Positions 42,234 to 49,879 of a stretch of 64,000 nucleotides of DNA are shown in pieces. The stretch is from Alloalcanivorax dieselolei B5 (GTDB taxonomy: Bacteria > Pseudomonadota > Gammaproteobacteria > Pseudomonadales > Alcanivoracaceae), in assembly GCF_000300005.1 (NCBI RefSeq), contig NC_018691.1, forward strand, positions 2,418,001 to 2,482,000, in the 5' to 3' direction. Both the position numbers and the translations under genes were made by a program. The notes below the pieces were generated by a model that saw only the letters and a program-made list of their open reading frames with translations, was not told the DNA's origin and ran no database searches. Within the stretch, counting starts at the first letter, position 1. Every line of letters begins with the position of its first letter.

Positions 42234-43226
42234 ATGACATTCAAGGCCCTGATCACCGAAAACACCGACAACGGTTACCAAAGCCGGGTAGGGGAGCGCG
42301 AGCTGAGTGACCTGCCGGAAGGCGAGGTCCTGGTGAAGGTGGCCTGGTCCTCTCTGAACTACAAGGATGCGCTCAGCGCCAGCGGTAACAAGGGCGTCAC
42401 CCGACAGTATCCGCACACGCCGGGCATCGATGCCGTTGGTGTGGTGGAAGAAGCGGAGCAGGGCCCTTTCAGCCCCGGTGACGCGGTAATCTGCACCGGC
42501 TATGACCTGGGCATGAACACCGCCGGCGGCTATGGCGACTACATTCGCGTGCCGGCGGACTGGCTGGTGCCTTTGCCGGACGGCATGGACCCGCGCTCCG
42601 CCATGGTGCTGGGCACCGCCGGGCTCACCGCCGCCCTGTGCGTGGAGGCGTTGTTGGATACCGGCCTGCAAGAGGACCAGGGCGATGTTCTGGTTACCGG
42701 CGCCACCGGCGGTGTCGGCTGCGTGGCGGTCTCGATCCTGTCCCGGTTGGGATTCCGGGTGGTGGCCGTAACCGGTAAAAGCGATGCCCATGACTGGCTG
42801 AAAAATCTGGGAGCGGCGGACATTATTTCCCGCGAGGACGCCCTGGCGGATGCCAATAAGCCGATGTTGAAGCCGCGCTGGGCCGGGGTGGTGGACTGTG
42901 TCGGCGGCGACATGCTGGTGAACGCGCTGAAAACCCTGCAATACGGCGCCAGTGCCGCCTGCTGCGGTCTGGTGGGCTCTCCGCAACTCAATAATGCCAC
43001 GGTGCTTCCGTTCATCCTGCGTGGCGTCAATCTGCTCGGCGTGGACAGCGTGGAACTGCCACGTGAAGTGAAACAGCAGATCTGGCAACTGCTGGCCTCG
43101 GACTGGACTCCGGATCTGGCCGCGCTGGAAGCGGCGGAAATCACCCGGGAACAACTGCCGGAATGGTTCGAACGGATCCTCGCCGGCGGCGTGCGCGGCC
43201 GTGTGGTGGTCAAGGTGGGCGGCTGA
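42234..43226 (+). CDS. AcuI/YhdH-type acrylyl-CoA reductase family protein
   Basis: The 330-residue zinc-free medium-chain reductase matches YhdH/AcuI: EVLVKVAWSSLNYKDALSASGNKGVTRQYPHTPGIDAVG, the NADPH fold VLVTGATGGVGCVAVSIL and GVNLLGVDSVELP. AcuI reduces acrylyl-CoA to propionyl-CoA, which is relevant to marine DMSP metabolism, but paralogues differ in substrate. ATG 42234 follows GGAGCTC. Confidence 0.88.
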   Translation: MTFKALITENTDNGYQSRVGERELSDLPEGEVLVKVAWSSLNYKDALSASGNKGVTRQYPHTPGIDAVGVVEEAEQGPFSPGDAVICTGYDLGMNTAGGYGDYIRVPADWLVPLPDGMDPRSAMVLGTAGLTAALCVEALLDTGLQEDQGDVLVTGATGGVGCVAVSILSRLGFRVVAVTGKSDAHDWLKNLGAADIISREDALADANKPMLKPRWAGVVDCVGGDMLVNALKTLQYGASAACCGLVGSPQLNNATVLPFILRGVNLLGVDSVELPREVKQQIWQLLASDWTPDLAALEAAEITREQLPEWFERILAGGVRGRVVVKVGG

Positions 43227-43265
43227 TCGCCGGCTCTCCGGAAGATCGCTGATAAGGGAGGCGCC

Positions 43266-44228
43266 ATGACTGGCACGGGATGGCTGAAATTCGCACTGCG
43301 GCTGGACGGCAAGGGCGGCGCGGCGCCCTTCGAGCCGCAGCTGTCCGCCGGCGACCACACCACCCGCTGGATTCATCTGGATTACACCTGCCCGGAAAGC
43401 CGGGACTGGCTGGAAGCGCGGGCGGACATCCCGATGGTGGTCAGCGAGGCGCTGTTGACCCCGGAGACCCGCCCGCGAGTCAGCGACGTGGGCGGAGGAC
43501 TGCTGGTCTACCTCAGGGGCGTCAATCTGTCCCCGGATGCCCGGCCCGAGGATATGATCGCGGTGCGGCTGTGGGTCCGGGATGGCCTGGTGATCAGCAC
43601 GCAGAAGCGCACCCTGAAGTCGCTTACCGAGCTGGTGGACGCCCTGCATGCCGGAGAAGGGCCGGCGACCCCGTCGGAACTGCTGGCCGGCCTGGTGGAC
43701 GGGCTTGTCTGGCGCATGGAAGAGGTGATCGAGCACATCGAGGATCAGGTGGCGGACTTTTCCGAACGACTGGAAGGCGAATCAGGCAACCGCGATCAGA
43801 CCCGCCGTATCGGCGCCTTGCGCCGCCGGGCGATCACCCTGCGGCGCTACATGGCCCCGCAACGGGATGCGCTGACCAGGCTCCATGGCGACAGCCGCAT
43901 TCGCAGCGGGGACGCGGAAATTATTCGTGAAGCCACCGATCGCCTGCAACGCCTGCTGGAAGATCTCGACGCGGCCCGCGAGCACGCCACCCTGCTGCAG
44001 GAAGAGGTCTTTTCCGCCCAGAACGAGACCATCAACGACCGCATGTACCTGCTGGCCATCATCAGCGCCACCTTTCTGCCGCTGGGTTTTTTGACCGGTC
44101 TGTTCGGTATCAATGTGGGCGGGCTGCCCTGGCTGGAAGATCCCAAAGGCTTTTGGTGGTTTACCGGCATGCTCGTTATCACCGGCACCGGCATTCTGTT
44201 GTGGATGATCCGGCGACGCTGGGTGTGA
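43266..44228 (+). CDS. zntB: ZntB-type zinc transporter (CorA family)
   Basis: The 320-residue protein has a long cytoplasmic domain with WIHLDYTCPESRDWL, a long stalk helix and two C-terminal membrane segments with GIN between them (GLFGINVGGLPW), the CorA/ZntB pore signature. LLVYLRGVNLSPDARPEDMIAVRLW and VISTQKRTLKSL are more like ZntB than CorA. It moves zinc and stands alone before a convergent REP-like element. Confidence 0.85.
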   Translation: MTGTGWLKFALRLDGKGGAAPFEPQLSAGDHTTRWIHLDYTCPESRDWLEARADIPMVVSEALLTPETRPRVSDVGGGLLVYLRGVNLSPDARPEDMIAVRLWVRDGLVISTQKRTLKSLTELVDALHAGEGPATPSELLAGLVDGLVWRMEEVIEHIEDQVADFSERLEGESGNRDQTRRIGALRRRAITLRRYMAPQRDALTRLHGDSRIRSGDAEIIREATDRLQRLLEDLDAAREHATLLQEEVFSAQNETINDRMYLLAIISATFLPLGFLTGLFGINVGGLPWLEDPKGFWWFTGMLVITGTGILLWMIRRRWV

Positions 44229-44246
44229 ATCGGGATAAGACGGCTA

Positions 44247-44303
44247 CTGTAGGAGCTTGCCCTGCAAGCGAATATCAGAAATCGCACGGGGCAAGCTCTT
44301 ACA
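44247..44303. repeat. REP-like inverted repeat, copy 1
   Basis: CTGTAGGAGCTTGCCC (44247-44262) is mirrored by GGGCAAGCTCTTACAG (44288-44303), with CTTGCCCTGCAAG as an inner hairpin. The left arm is the same as the left arm of the element at 48967. It lies between two convergent genes and may stop both transcripts. Confidence 0.85.
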
Positions 44304-44312
44304 GCACAGAGA

Positions 44313-44816
44313 TCAGGCTGATTGACGGCGATAGATCGGGCGCTCGTCATGAACATCGCCCTGGTAGGTCACCGAGAACGGACGCAGCCCGTTCAGGGCT
44401 TCCTCGATATCGCGGTCGGCACGGACCTCGAAGGCATTGAAGCCGACGCGGTGCATGTAGAACAGCTGATCCTGCAGCACATCGCCCACCGCCCGGACCT
44501 CACCTTCAAAGCCATAGCGGGTGCGCAACTCACGGGCGTAGGAATAGCCGCGGCCATCCTTGAAAGCCGGGAAGTTCACCGCCACCAGGGGCAGGGCGGC
44601 CAGATCCGCGGCCAGGTCCGTCGGTTCCTCGCCGGGTTCCAGACACACCCCCACCGGCGCGGCGCGCTCCAGCAGGGCATCACGATGAGCCAGCCAGTAG
44701 GCCAGCGGCACGATCACCGCTCCTTCCGCCGGAACGTCTTGCTGATCGAGTTCCTCGGAGGTCAGCCGTTGCCAGGTGTTCTCGACGATTTCGCCGTTGA
44801 CGATCACCTTAGCCAT
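44313..44816 (-). CDS. DUF934 protein paired with sulfite reductase
   Basis: The 167-residue protein fits DUF934, found after cysI in Pseudomonas and relatives: KVIVNGEIVENTW, GAVIVPLAYWL, VAVNFPAFKDGRGYSYARELRTRYGFEGEVRAVGDVLQDQLFYMHRVGFNAFE. It is often listed as an oxidoreductase, without proof; the role is probably linked to sulfite reduction. Its ATG overlaps the cysI end by 8 bp. Confidence 0.85.
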   Translation of the reverse strand: MAKVIVNGEIVENTWQRLTSEELDQQDVPAEGAVIVPLAYWLAHRDALLERAAPVGVCLEPGEEPTDLAADLAALPLVAVNFPAFKDGRGYSYARELRTRYGFEGEVRAVGDVLQDQLFYMHRVGFNAFEVRADRDIEEALNGLRPFSVTYQGDVHDERPIYRRQSA

Positions 44817-46458
44817 ATACCACCTCCTTGAACGGGTCCATGCCGATGCGCTCGTACGTGCTGATGAAAGGCTCGTTTTCCAGACGATTGTCCAGGTACA
44901 CGCTAATGATCTTGCCGATCACGCCGGTGACTTCGTGGGACTCGAAGGACGGCCCCATTTTTTCGCCAATGCGGGATTGGCGGTCACCGCGACCACCCAG
45001 GGTGATCTGGTAGAACTCCTTGCCTTTCTTGTCCACGCCGAGAATACCGATGTGGCCGATATGGTGATGACCGCAGGCGTTCATACAGCCGGAGATATTC
45101 ACGTCCAGGGGGCCCAGATCGTGAACGAAGTCCAGGTCGTCGAACTGGCGCTGGATGCCCTCGGCGATCGGTACCGACTTGGCATTGGCCAGGGCACAGA
45201 GGTCGCCGCCGGGGCAGGCCACGATGTCCGTGATCAAACCCAGGTTCGGCGTGGCGAAGCCAAGCGCGTCCAACTGCTGCCAGAGATCATACAGCTCGTC
45301 CTCGGCGACATCGGCCAACACCATGTTTTGCTGGTGCGTGGTGCGTACTTCGGAGAACGCGTAACGGTCCGCCAGATCGGCCACATCTTCCAGCTGCTCG
45401 TCGGTAATGTCACCGGGGATGCGGCCGGTCTTCTTCAACGTCAGAGTCACCGACCGGTAGCCGTCCTTTTTATGGGCACGGGTATTGGTGTGGTACCAGC
45501 GGTTGAAAGCGCGGTGCTGATCCAGCGCATTGTGCAGTGCGGTGGTATCCACATCGGTGCGGTAATCCGGATCCACGAAGCAGGCCTTGATGCGAGCCAC
45601 TTCTTCCCGGGTCAGTGTCATCGCACCGCCTTTCAGCTCGGCGAATTCCGCTTCCGCCAGCTCACGGAATTTATCCGCGCCCAGGGCTTTCACCAGAATC
45701 TTGATACGGGCTTTGTACTTGTTGTCACGATTACCGTACTTGTTGTACACCCGCAGAATCGCTTCCAGATAGGCAAGCAGATCCGGCCAGGCGACAAACT
45801 CGCCGATGACTTCGCCGGTCATCGGGGTACGGCCGAGACCACCGCCGGCCCAAACCTGGAAGCCGGTTTCGCCGTTGTGGTCGTGAACGATCTGCACGCC
45901 GATATCGTGCACGCCGATCAAGGCCGGATCCGCGTCCGGCACCGCGTTCACGGCGATCTTGAATTTGCGCGGCAGATAGGCGAATTCCGGGTTGAAGGTG
46001 GCCCACTGGCGGATCACTTCACACCAGGGGCGCGGGTCCTCGATTTCACGCGGATTAACGCCGGCGTATTCGTCGGTGGTGATGTTGCGAATGCAGTTGC
46101 CGCTGGTTTGAATGGCGTGCATCTGCACACTGGCCAGTTCGGCGAGAATGTCGGGAGTGTCGGCCAGTTCCGGCCAGTTCAACTGAATATTCTGACGGGT
46201 ACTGACGTGGCAGAAGCCCTTGTCGTAATCGCGGGTAATGGACGCCAGCTTGCGTACCTGAGTGCTATTGAGCATGCCGTAAGGTACGGAGATACGCATC
46301 ATCGGCGCATAGCGCTGGATGTAGAGCCCGTTCTGCAGCCGCAGGACGAGGAATTCGTCCTCGCTCAGTTGGCCCGCCAGGTAACGCCGGGTCTGGTCGC
46401 GGTACTGCGCCACCCGCTCTTCCAGAAGACGTTGGTCATAGTCCTGATATACGTACAT
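44809..46458 (-). CDS. cysI: Sulfite reductase hemoprotein CysI
   Basis: The 549-residue enzyme reduces sulfite to sulfide in cysteine synthesis. Two ferredoxin-like and two siroheme-binding repeats are visible; STRQNIQLNWPEL and TTHQQNMVLADV bind siroheme and CPGGDLCALA with SGCMNACGHHHIGHIG carry the Fe4S4 cysteines. ATG 46458 (MYVYQDYDQ) matches Pseudomonas-type CysI; the TTG 12 codons earlier lacks a ribosome-binding site. The AT-rich run upstream (about 46535-46575) is a likely CysB target. Confidence 0.93.
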   Translation of the reverse strand: MYVYQDYDQRLLEERVAQYRDQTRRYLAGQLSEDEFLVLRLQNGLYIQRYAPMMRISVPYGMLNSTQVRKLASITRDYDKGFCHVSTRQNIQLNWPELADTPDILAELASVQMHAIQTSGNCIRNITTDEYAGVNPREIEDPRPWCEVIRQWATFNPEFAYLPRKFKIAVNAVPDADPALIGVHDIGVQIVHDHNGETGFQVWAGGGLGRTPMTGEVIGEFVAWPDLLAYLEAILRVYNKYGNRDNKYKARIKILVKALGADKFRELAEAEFAELKGGAMTLTREEVARIKACFVDPDYRTDVDTTALHNALDQHRAFNRWYHTNTRAHKKDGYRSVTLTLKKTGRIPGDITDEQLEDVADLADRYAFSEVRTTHQQNMVLADVAEDELYDLWQQLDALGFATPNLGLITDIVACPGGDLCALANAKSVPIAEGIQRQFDDLDFVHDLGPLDVNISGCMNACGHHHIGHIGILGVDKKGKEFYQITLGGRGDRQSRIGEKMGPSFESHEVTGVIGKIISVYLDNRLENEPFISTYERIGMDPFKEVVYG

Positions 46459-46534
46459 TGCTGTGTCGCGCCGTGTTAATTCGTTGATTTGCAAACCGTT
46501 TGGCGGCTTGCAACTCCGAGTGGCGCGAACTTTA

Positions 46535-46575
46535 GCAAAGGGTTTTTATACTTAAAAGAAATATATCGCTATATC
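46535..46575 (-). promoter_or_regulatory. AT-rich presumed CysB-controlled promoter region of cysI
   Basis: On the minus strand an AT-rich run of about 40 bases contains CTTTTAAGTATAAAAACC. CysB sites are long and AT-rich and the cysB leader has a similar TTATATTTTTATAACC. The exact operator and start cannot be set from sequence alone. Confidence 0.4.
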
Positions 46576-46589
46576 CCTAGTGTGTTCCG

Positions 46590-46814
46590 CTATGATCCCG
46601 CGGCACTGAGAACCATTTTCACTACCACAAAAACACCGATCACCAGGCCCAGCACCAGGATCACATAAACGCCGATATAATCGCCGGGATTGCCCTTGTT
46701 AAAATCCCGTTCGCGGTTGGCGTGGCTCTGCACGCCAAACAGTCCGGCAAGGATGCTTTTCAACACTTGCAGGAAGTTGGGGCGGTCCGAGCCGGAATTG
46801 TTCTGATCACTCAT
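46590..46814 (-). CDS. DUF2970 small membrane protein
   Basis: The 74-residue protein has FLQVLKSILAGLFGVQSHANRERDFNKGNPGDYIGVYVILVLGLVIGVFVVV, the DUF2970 pattern, with one C-terminal membrane segment. Function unknown. It starts 10 bp after the MATE transporter gene and is probably co-transcribed. Confidence 0.85.
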   Translation of the reverse strand: MSDQNNSGSDRPNFLQVLKSILAGLFGVQSHANRERDFNKGNPGDYIGVYVILVLGLVIGVFVVVKMVLSAAGS

Positions 46815-46824
46815 GAAGACCTCG

Positions 46825-48186
46825 TCATAATTGAATGTGAGCCCAACTTCGGCGCACCCACAGCCCTCCCAGCAGGGAGGAGGTCACCAGCCGTTGCAGA
46901 GCCTGGGCCAGCCAGATGCCAAGCAAGCCGAATCCCAGCCAGGGGCCAATGATATAGGCCAACGGCAGGAACAGGCACCATTGTACAACAAGCGTGACCA
47001 TCATTACCGACCGGGATGCGCCGGCCCCCAGCAAAGCCTGGGTGAAAATGATGGCCGCGCCGTCCAGGCAAATCGCCAGCCCGGTGATCATCAGCGGCAC
47101 CCGTCCGAGTGCCACCAGATCTGGCTGGTGCAGGAACAAACCCAGAATCCACTCCGGCACCAGCCACATCGGCAGCGCGGTGACGAACAGCATCAGCACC
47201 GCCAGCCAGGTGACGTCCCAACCCCAGCGGTAAGCGTCGGCGGCATCCCGGCGTCCCAGCGCCTGCCCCACCAGCGACGCGGCGGCCAGTCCGAGCCCGA
47301 TGGCCGGCAGAATCAGCAGCAGAATCAAGGTGATCAGTACGTGGGCCACCGCCACTTCGTCGGCGCCGACCATGCCGATGATCCAGAACAGCACGGTGAG
47401 GCCGGCGGAGAAGAAGAACTGCTGCACCGAGTTGGGAATACTGACCCTGGCGATGCTGCGCAGGGTGGTGGCGGAGGGCCAGGCGGCCATGAAGCCGTGC
47501 TCGCGCCCCAGCTTCCAGGTTTGCAGCAAGTAAAGCAGGCTGCCGAGATACAGGGACAGGGTGGTGCCCAGGCCGGCGCCGGCGGCGCCCATTTCCGGCA
47601 GGCCGAGACGGCCGAAGATCAGCCCGTAGCTGAGTACCACATTGGCCACATGGGTGGTGATCAGGGTGCGCATGTACACTGCGGGGCGGCTGATACCATT
47701 CCAATAGCCGCGATAGCAAAAATTCATCGCCACCGCCCAGATGCCCAGCAGGCGCATGTCAAAGTAGCCTTCCGCCAGTCCGGCCACCGGCGCATTGGGG
47801 GCAAGAAAATGCATCATCGGCGCGCTGATCACCAGAAAGAGGGCGGTCAGTGGCAACGACAGCACCAGCCCCACCAGCAATCCGGCATTCAGGGGCAGGG
47901 CATATTGACGCTCGTCACCTTCTCCTTTACGCCGCGCCACCATAGCCTGAACCCCGGCACCGAGGCCGATGACCACGCTGATTGACAGGAAGGAGGCATA
48001 GCCACCGAGGCCGACACCGGCCAGGGCATCGCCGCCGAGCCGCCCGACCAGAGCGGCGTCGACCAGATTCAGCAGGCTCTGGCTTATCATGGCCGCCATG
48101 ATGGGCAGGCCCAGGGCGAGGACGCGACGGCTTCGATGCAGTGGAGGCACGGTGATTTCTGGCTTATTGACGAAAGCGGCAACCAT
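46825..48186 (-). CDS. MATE-family efflux transporter
   Basis: The 453-residue protein has twelve membrane segments and the MATE opening RVLALGLPIMAAMISQSLLNLVDAALVGRLGGDALAGVGLGGY, repeated in weaker form in the second half. It would export drugs or metabolites in exchange for sodium or protons. NorM/DinF subtype was not settled. It is divergent from nfuA, sharing a 111-bp regulatory gap. Confidence 0.88.
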   Translation of the reverse strand: MVAAFVNKPEITVPPLHRSRRVLALGLPIMAAMISQSLLNLVDAALVGRLGGDALAGVGLGGYASFLSISVVIGLGAGVQAMVARRKGEGDERQYALPLNAGLLVGLVLSLPLTALFLVISAPMMHFLAPNAPVAGLAEGYFDMRLLGIWAVAMNFCYRGYWNGISRPAVYMRTLITTHVANVVLSYGLIFGRLGLPEMGAAGAGLGTTLSLYLGSLLYLLQTWKLGREHGFMAAWPSATTLRSIARVSIPNSVQQFFFSAGLTVLFWIIGMVGADEVAVAHVLITLILLLILPAIGLGLAAASLVGQALGRRDAADAYRWGWDVTWLAVLMLFVTALPMWLVPEWILGLFLHQPDLVALGRVPLMITGLAICLDGAAIIFTQALLGAGASRSVMMVTLVVQWCLFLPLAYIIGPWLGFGLLGIWLAQALQRLVTSSLLGGLWVRRSWAHIQL

Positions 48187-48240
48187 ACCAGAAAGCGTAT
48201 CCCGGCCCCAGGATCAGCCTTCGGAAAAGGGGGATGGCCA

Positions 48241-48278
48241 TTGCAACTGAGCAGTACCTGACTAAAATAGTCAGGAAA
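48241..48278 (+). promoter_or_regulatory. IscR type 1 operator over the predicted nfuA promoter
   Basis: CCTGACTAAAATAGTCAGG at 48257-48275 is a perfect palindrome and with its flanks matches about 22 of 25 positions of the type 1 IscR consensus. TTGCAA (48241-48246) and TAAAAT (48263-48268) with 16 bases between make a promoter whose -10 lies inside the operator, so 2Fe-2S IscR should repress it. Confidence 0.75.
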
Positions 48279-48297
48279 TACCCCAACGGAAACCGGA

Positions 48298-48891
48298 ATG
48301 AGCGAAGAACTGATCCGCATCACCGACAGCGCCCAGGATTACCTCCGCGACCTGCTCTCCAAGCAGGACCAGGAGGGCATGGGCGTGCGTATCTTCGTCG
48401 AACGCCCCGGCACCCCCCATGCCGAGTGTTGCATGGCGTATTGCCCGCCGGATGAGCAGGAAGACGGGGACGTGCGCTACGACTACGAAGGCTTTCACGC
48501 CTGGATCGAGGGCAAGAGCGTGCACTACCTCGAGGACGCGGTGATCGATTACAAGAAGGACAGCATGGGTGGCCAGTTGACCTTCCGCGCGCCCAAGTCC
48601 CGGGTCCCCGACATCAGCCCGGATGCCAGTCTGGAAGAGCGCATCAACTACGTGCTGTACGCCGAGATCAACCCGAACCTGGCGGCCCACGGTGGCAGCG
48701 TGCAGTTGCTGGAACTGACCGAGGACAACGTCGCGGTGCTGGAATTCGGCGGCGGCTGCCAGGGCTGTTCCGTGGTGGATGTCACCCTGCGTGACGGCGT
48801 GGAGCGCACCCTCAAGGAGCGCCTGCCGGAACTGACCGGCGTGCGGGACAAGACCGACCACAGCGTCACCGACAACGCCTACTACAGCTGA
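48298..48891 (+). CDS. nfuA: Iron-sulfur carrier NfuA
   Basis: The 197-residue protein has a degenerate A-type N-terminal domain without the A-type cysteines and a C-terminal Nfu domain with FGGGCQGCSVVDVTLRDGVE, where Cys154 and Cys157 hold a bridging cluster. It delivers Fe4S4 clusters, for instance to lipoyl and MiaB/RimO-type enzymes. An IscR site lies upstream, as in E. coli where IscR represses this gene. Confidence 0.95.
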   Translation: MSEELIRITDSAQDYLRDLLSKQDQEGMGVRIFVERPGTPHAECCMAYCPPDEQEDGDVRYDYEGFHAWIEGKSVHYLEDAVIDYKKDSMGGQLTFRAPKSRVPDISPDASLEERINYVLYAEINPNLAAHGGSVQLLELTEDNVAVLEFGGGCQGCSVVDVTLRDGVERTLKERLPELTGVRDKTDHSVTDNAYYS

Positions 48892-48966
48892 CTTCCGACC
48901 GATTACCCGGTGCTGGCACGTCATTCGCTGCTAAAGCAGCTTCCCACAGACCGAACTATAAGGCCT

Positions 48967-49037
48967 CTGTAGGAGCTTGCCCTGCAAGCGAATGTCCTGA
49001 CCGCAGAACAATTCGCTTGCAGGGCAAGCCCCTACAA
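48967..49037. repeat. REP-like inverted repeat, copy 2
   Basis: CTGTAGGAGCTTGCCCTGCA plus AGCGAAT (48967-48993) is mirrored at 49011-49037 with one mismatch, around 17 bases. The first 20 bases are the same as copy 1 at 44247. It lies between convergent nfuA and the M48 peptidase gene. Confidence 0.88.
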
Positions 49038-49079
49038 AGACCTGGAAGCGGCCTTGGACCGCGACCGATTTGCCCCCGG

Positions 49080-49865
49080 CTATCCGCAATTGGGTCGTTT
49101 GCCCGCCGCGCGGGCCTGCTGATACAACGGCAGGGCTTCGGGCATGCTGGCCTCCAGATCCTCGATACGGGTGCCGCTGGAGGGGTGAGTGGAGAGCAGT
49201 TCCGGCGGGCTGCCATTGCTGGCCGCCGCCATGTTTTTCCACAGCTCCACACTTTGCCGCGGGTCGAATCCGGCCCTGGCCATCATTTGCAAGCCGATGA
49301 TGTCGGCCTCGGATTCATGCTTGCGGCTGAAGGGCAGCGTCACGCCCACCTGAGTGCCCAGCCCCAGGGCCGCCATCAGGCCCTGCTGGGCAGCACCGCC
49401 GCTGTCCCCGGCCAGGGCCGCCAGTAATTGCGTGCCGGTCTCCGTGGCGTATTGGATCGACATGCGCTCATTGGAGTGCTGGGCCAGCACATGGCCCACT
49501 TCATGGCCCAGTACCGCGGCCAGTTGATCCTGCGTCTTGGCCACTTTCAGCAAGCCGGTATAGACCCCGATTTTGCCGCCGGGCAGAGCAAAAGCGTTGG
49601 CGGCGGGATCGTCGAACAACGTCACTTCCCACTGCTCACCACTACCGGACTCGGCGGTAACCGCGTCGGCCACGCATTGCACATACCGTTTTTGCTTACT
49701 GTTGGTGCTGATCTTCTGTTCCGTTTTCATCTGATCGTAGGCAGCCACGCCCATCTGATCCATCTGGTCCGCGGGCATCAGCAGGAACTGGCTGCGACCC
49801 AGCGGTGAGGTGGCACAAGCCGTCAGCGCCAGGGCGGCCAGTACGGGCAGGGCGATTCTTTTCAT
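49080..49865 (-). CDS. M48-family metallopeptidase lipoprotein
   Basis: The 261-residue precursor starts at ATG 49865, seven bases after AGGAGG, with a lipoprotein signal LALTACATS. The zinc site is HEVGH (His121, Glu122, His125), with a later ESEADIIGLQMMARAGFDP Glu. It resembles the LoiP/YcaL/BepA-type envelope proteases but lacks the BepA TPR part. It is expected in the periplasm, attached to the membrane, and in quality control of outer-membrane proteins. It follows the ABC1 kinase gene by 14 bp. Confidence 0.9.
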   Translation of the reverse strand: MKRIALPVLAALALTACATSPLGRSQFLLMPADQMDQMGVAAYDQMKTEQKISTNSKQKRYVQCVADAVTAESGSGEQWEVTLFDDPAANAFALPGGKIGVYTGLLKVAKTQDQLAAVLGHEVGHVLAQHSNERMSIQYATETGTQLLAALAGDSGGAAQQGLMAALGLGTQVGVTLPFSRKHESEADIIGLQMMARAGFDPRQSVELWKNMAAASNGSPPELLSTHPSSGTRIEDLEASMPEALPLYQQARAAGKRPNCG

Positions 49866-49879
49866 CAATGTCTTCCTCC

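Noticed and set aside
44776-46479. A 567-residue plus-strand frame opposite cysI.
   Set aside because: It mirrors cysI codon structure, is rich in His/Gln/Val as antisense frames of GC-rich genes are, and shows no domain.
46831-47985. A 384-residue plus-strand frame opposite the MATE transporter, very rich in Gln, His and Gly.
   Set aside because: The composition is that of the complement of a membrane-protein gene; the twelve-segment MATE protein is the real product.
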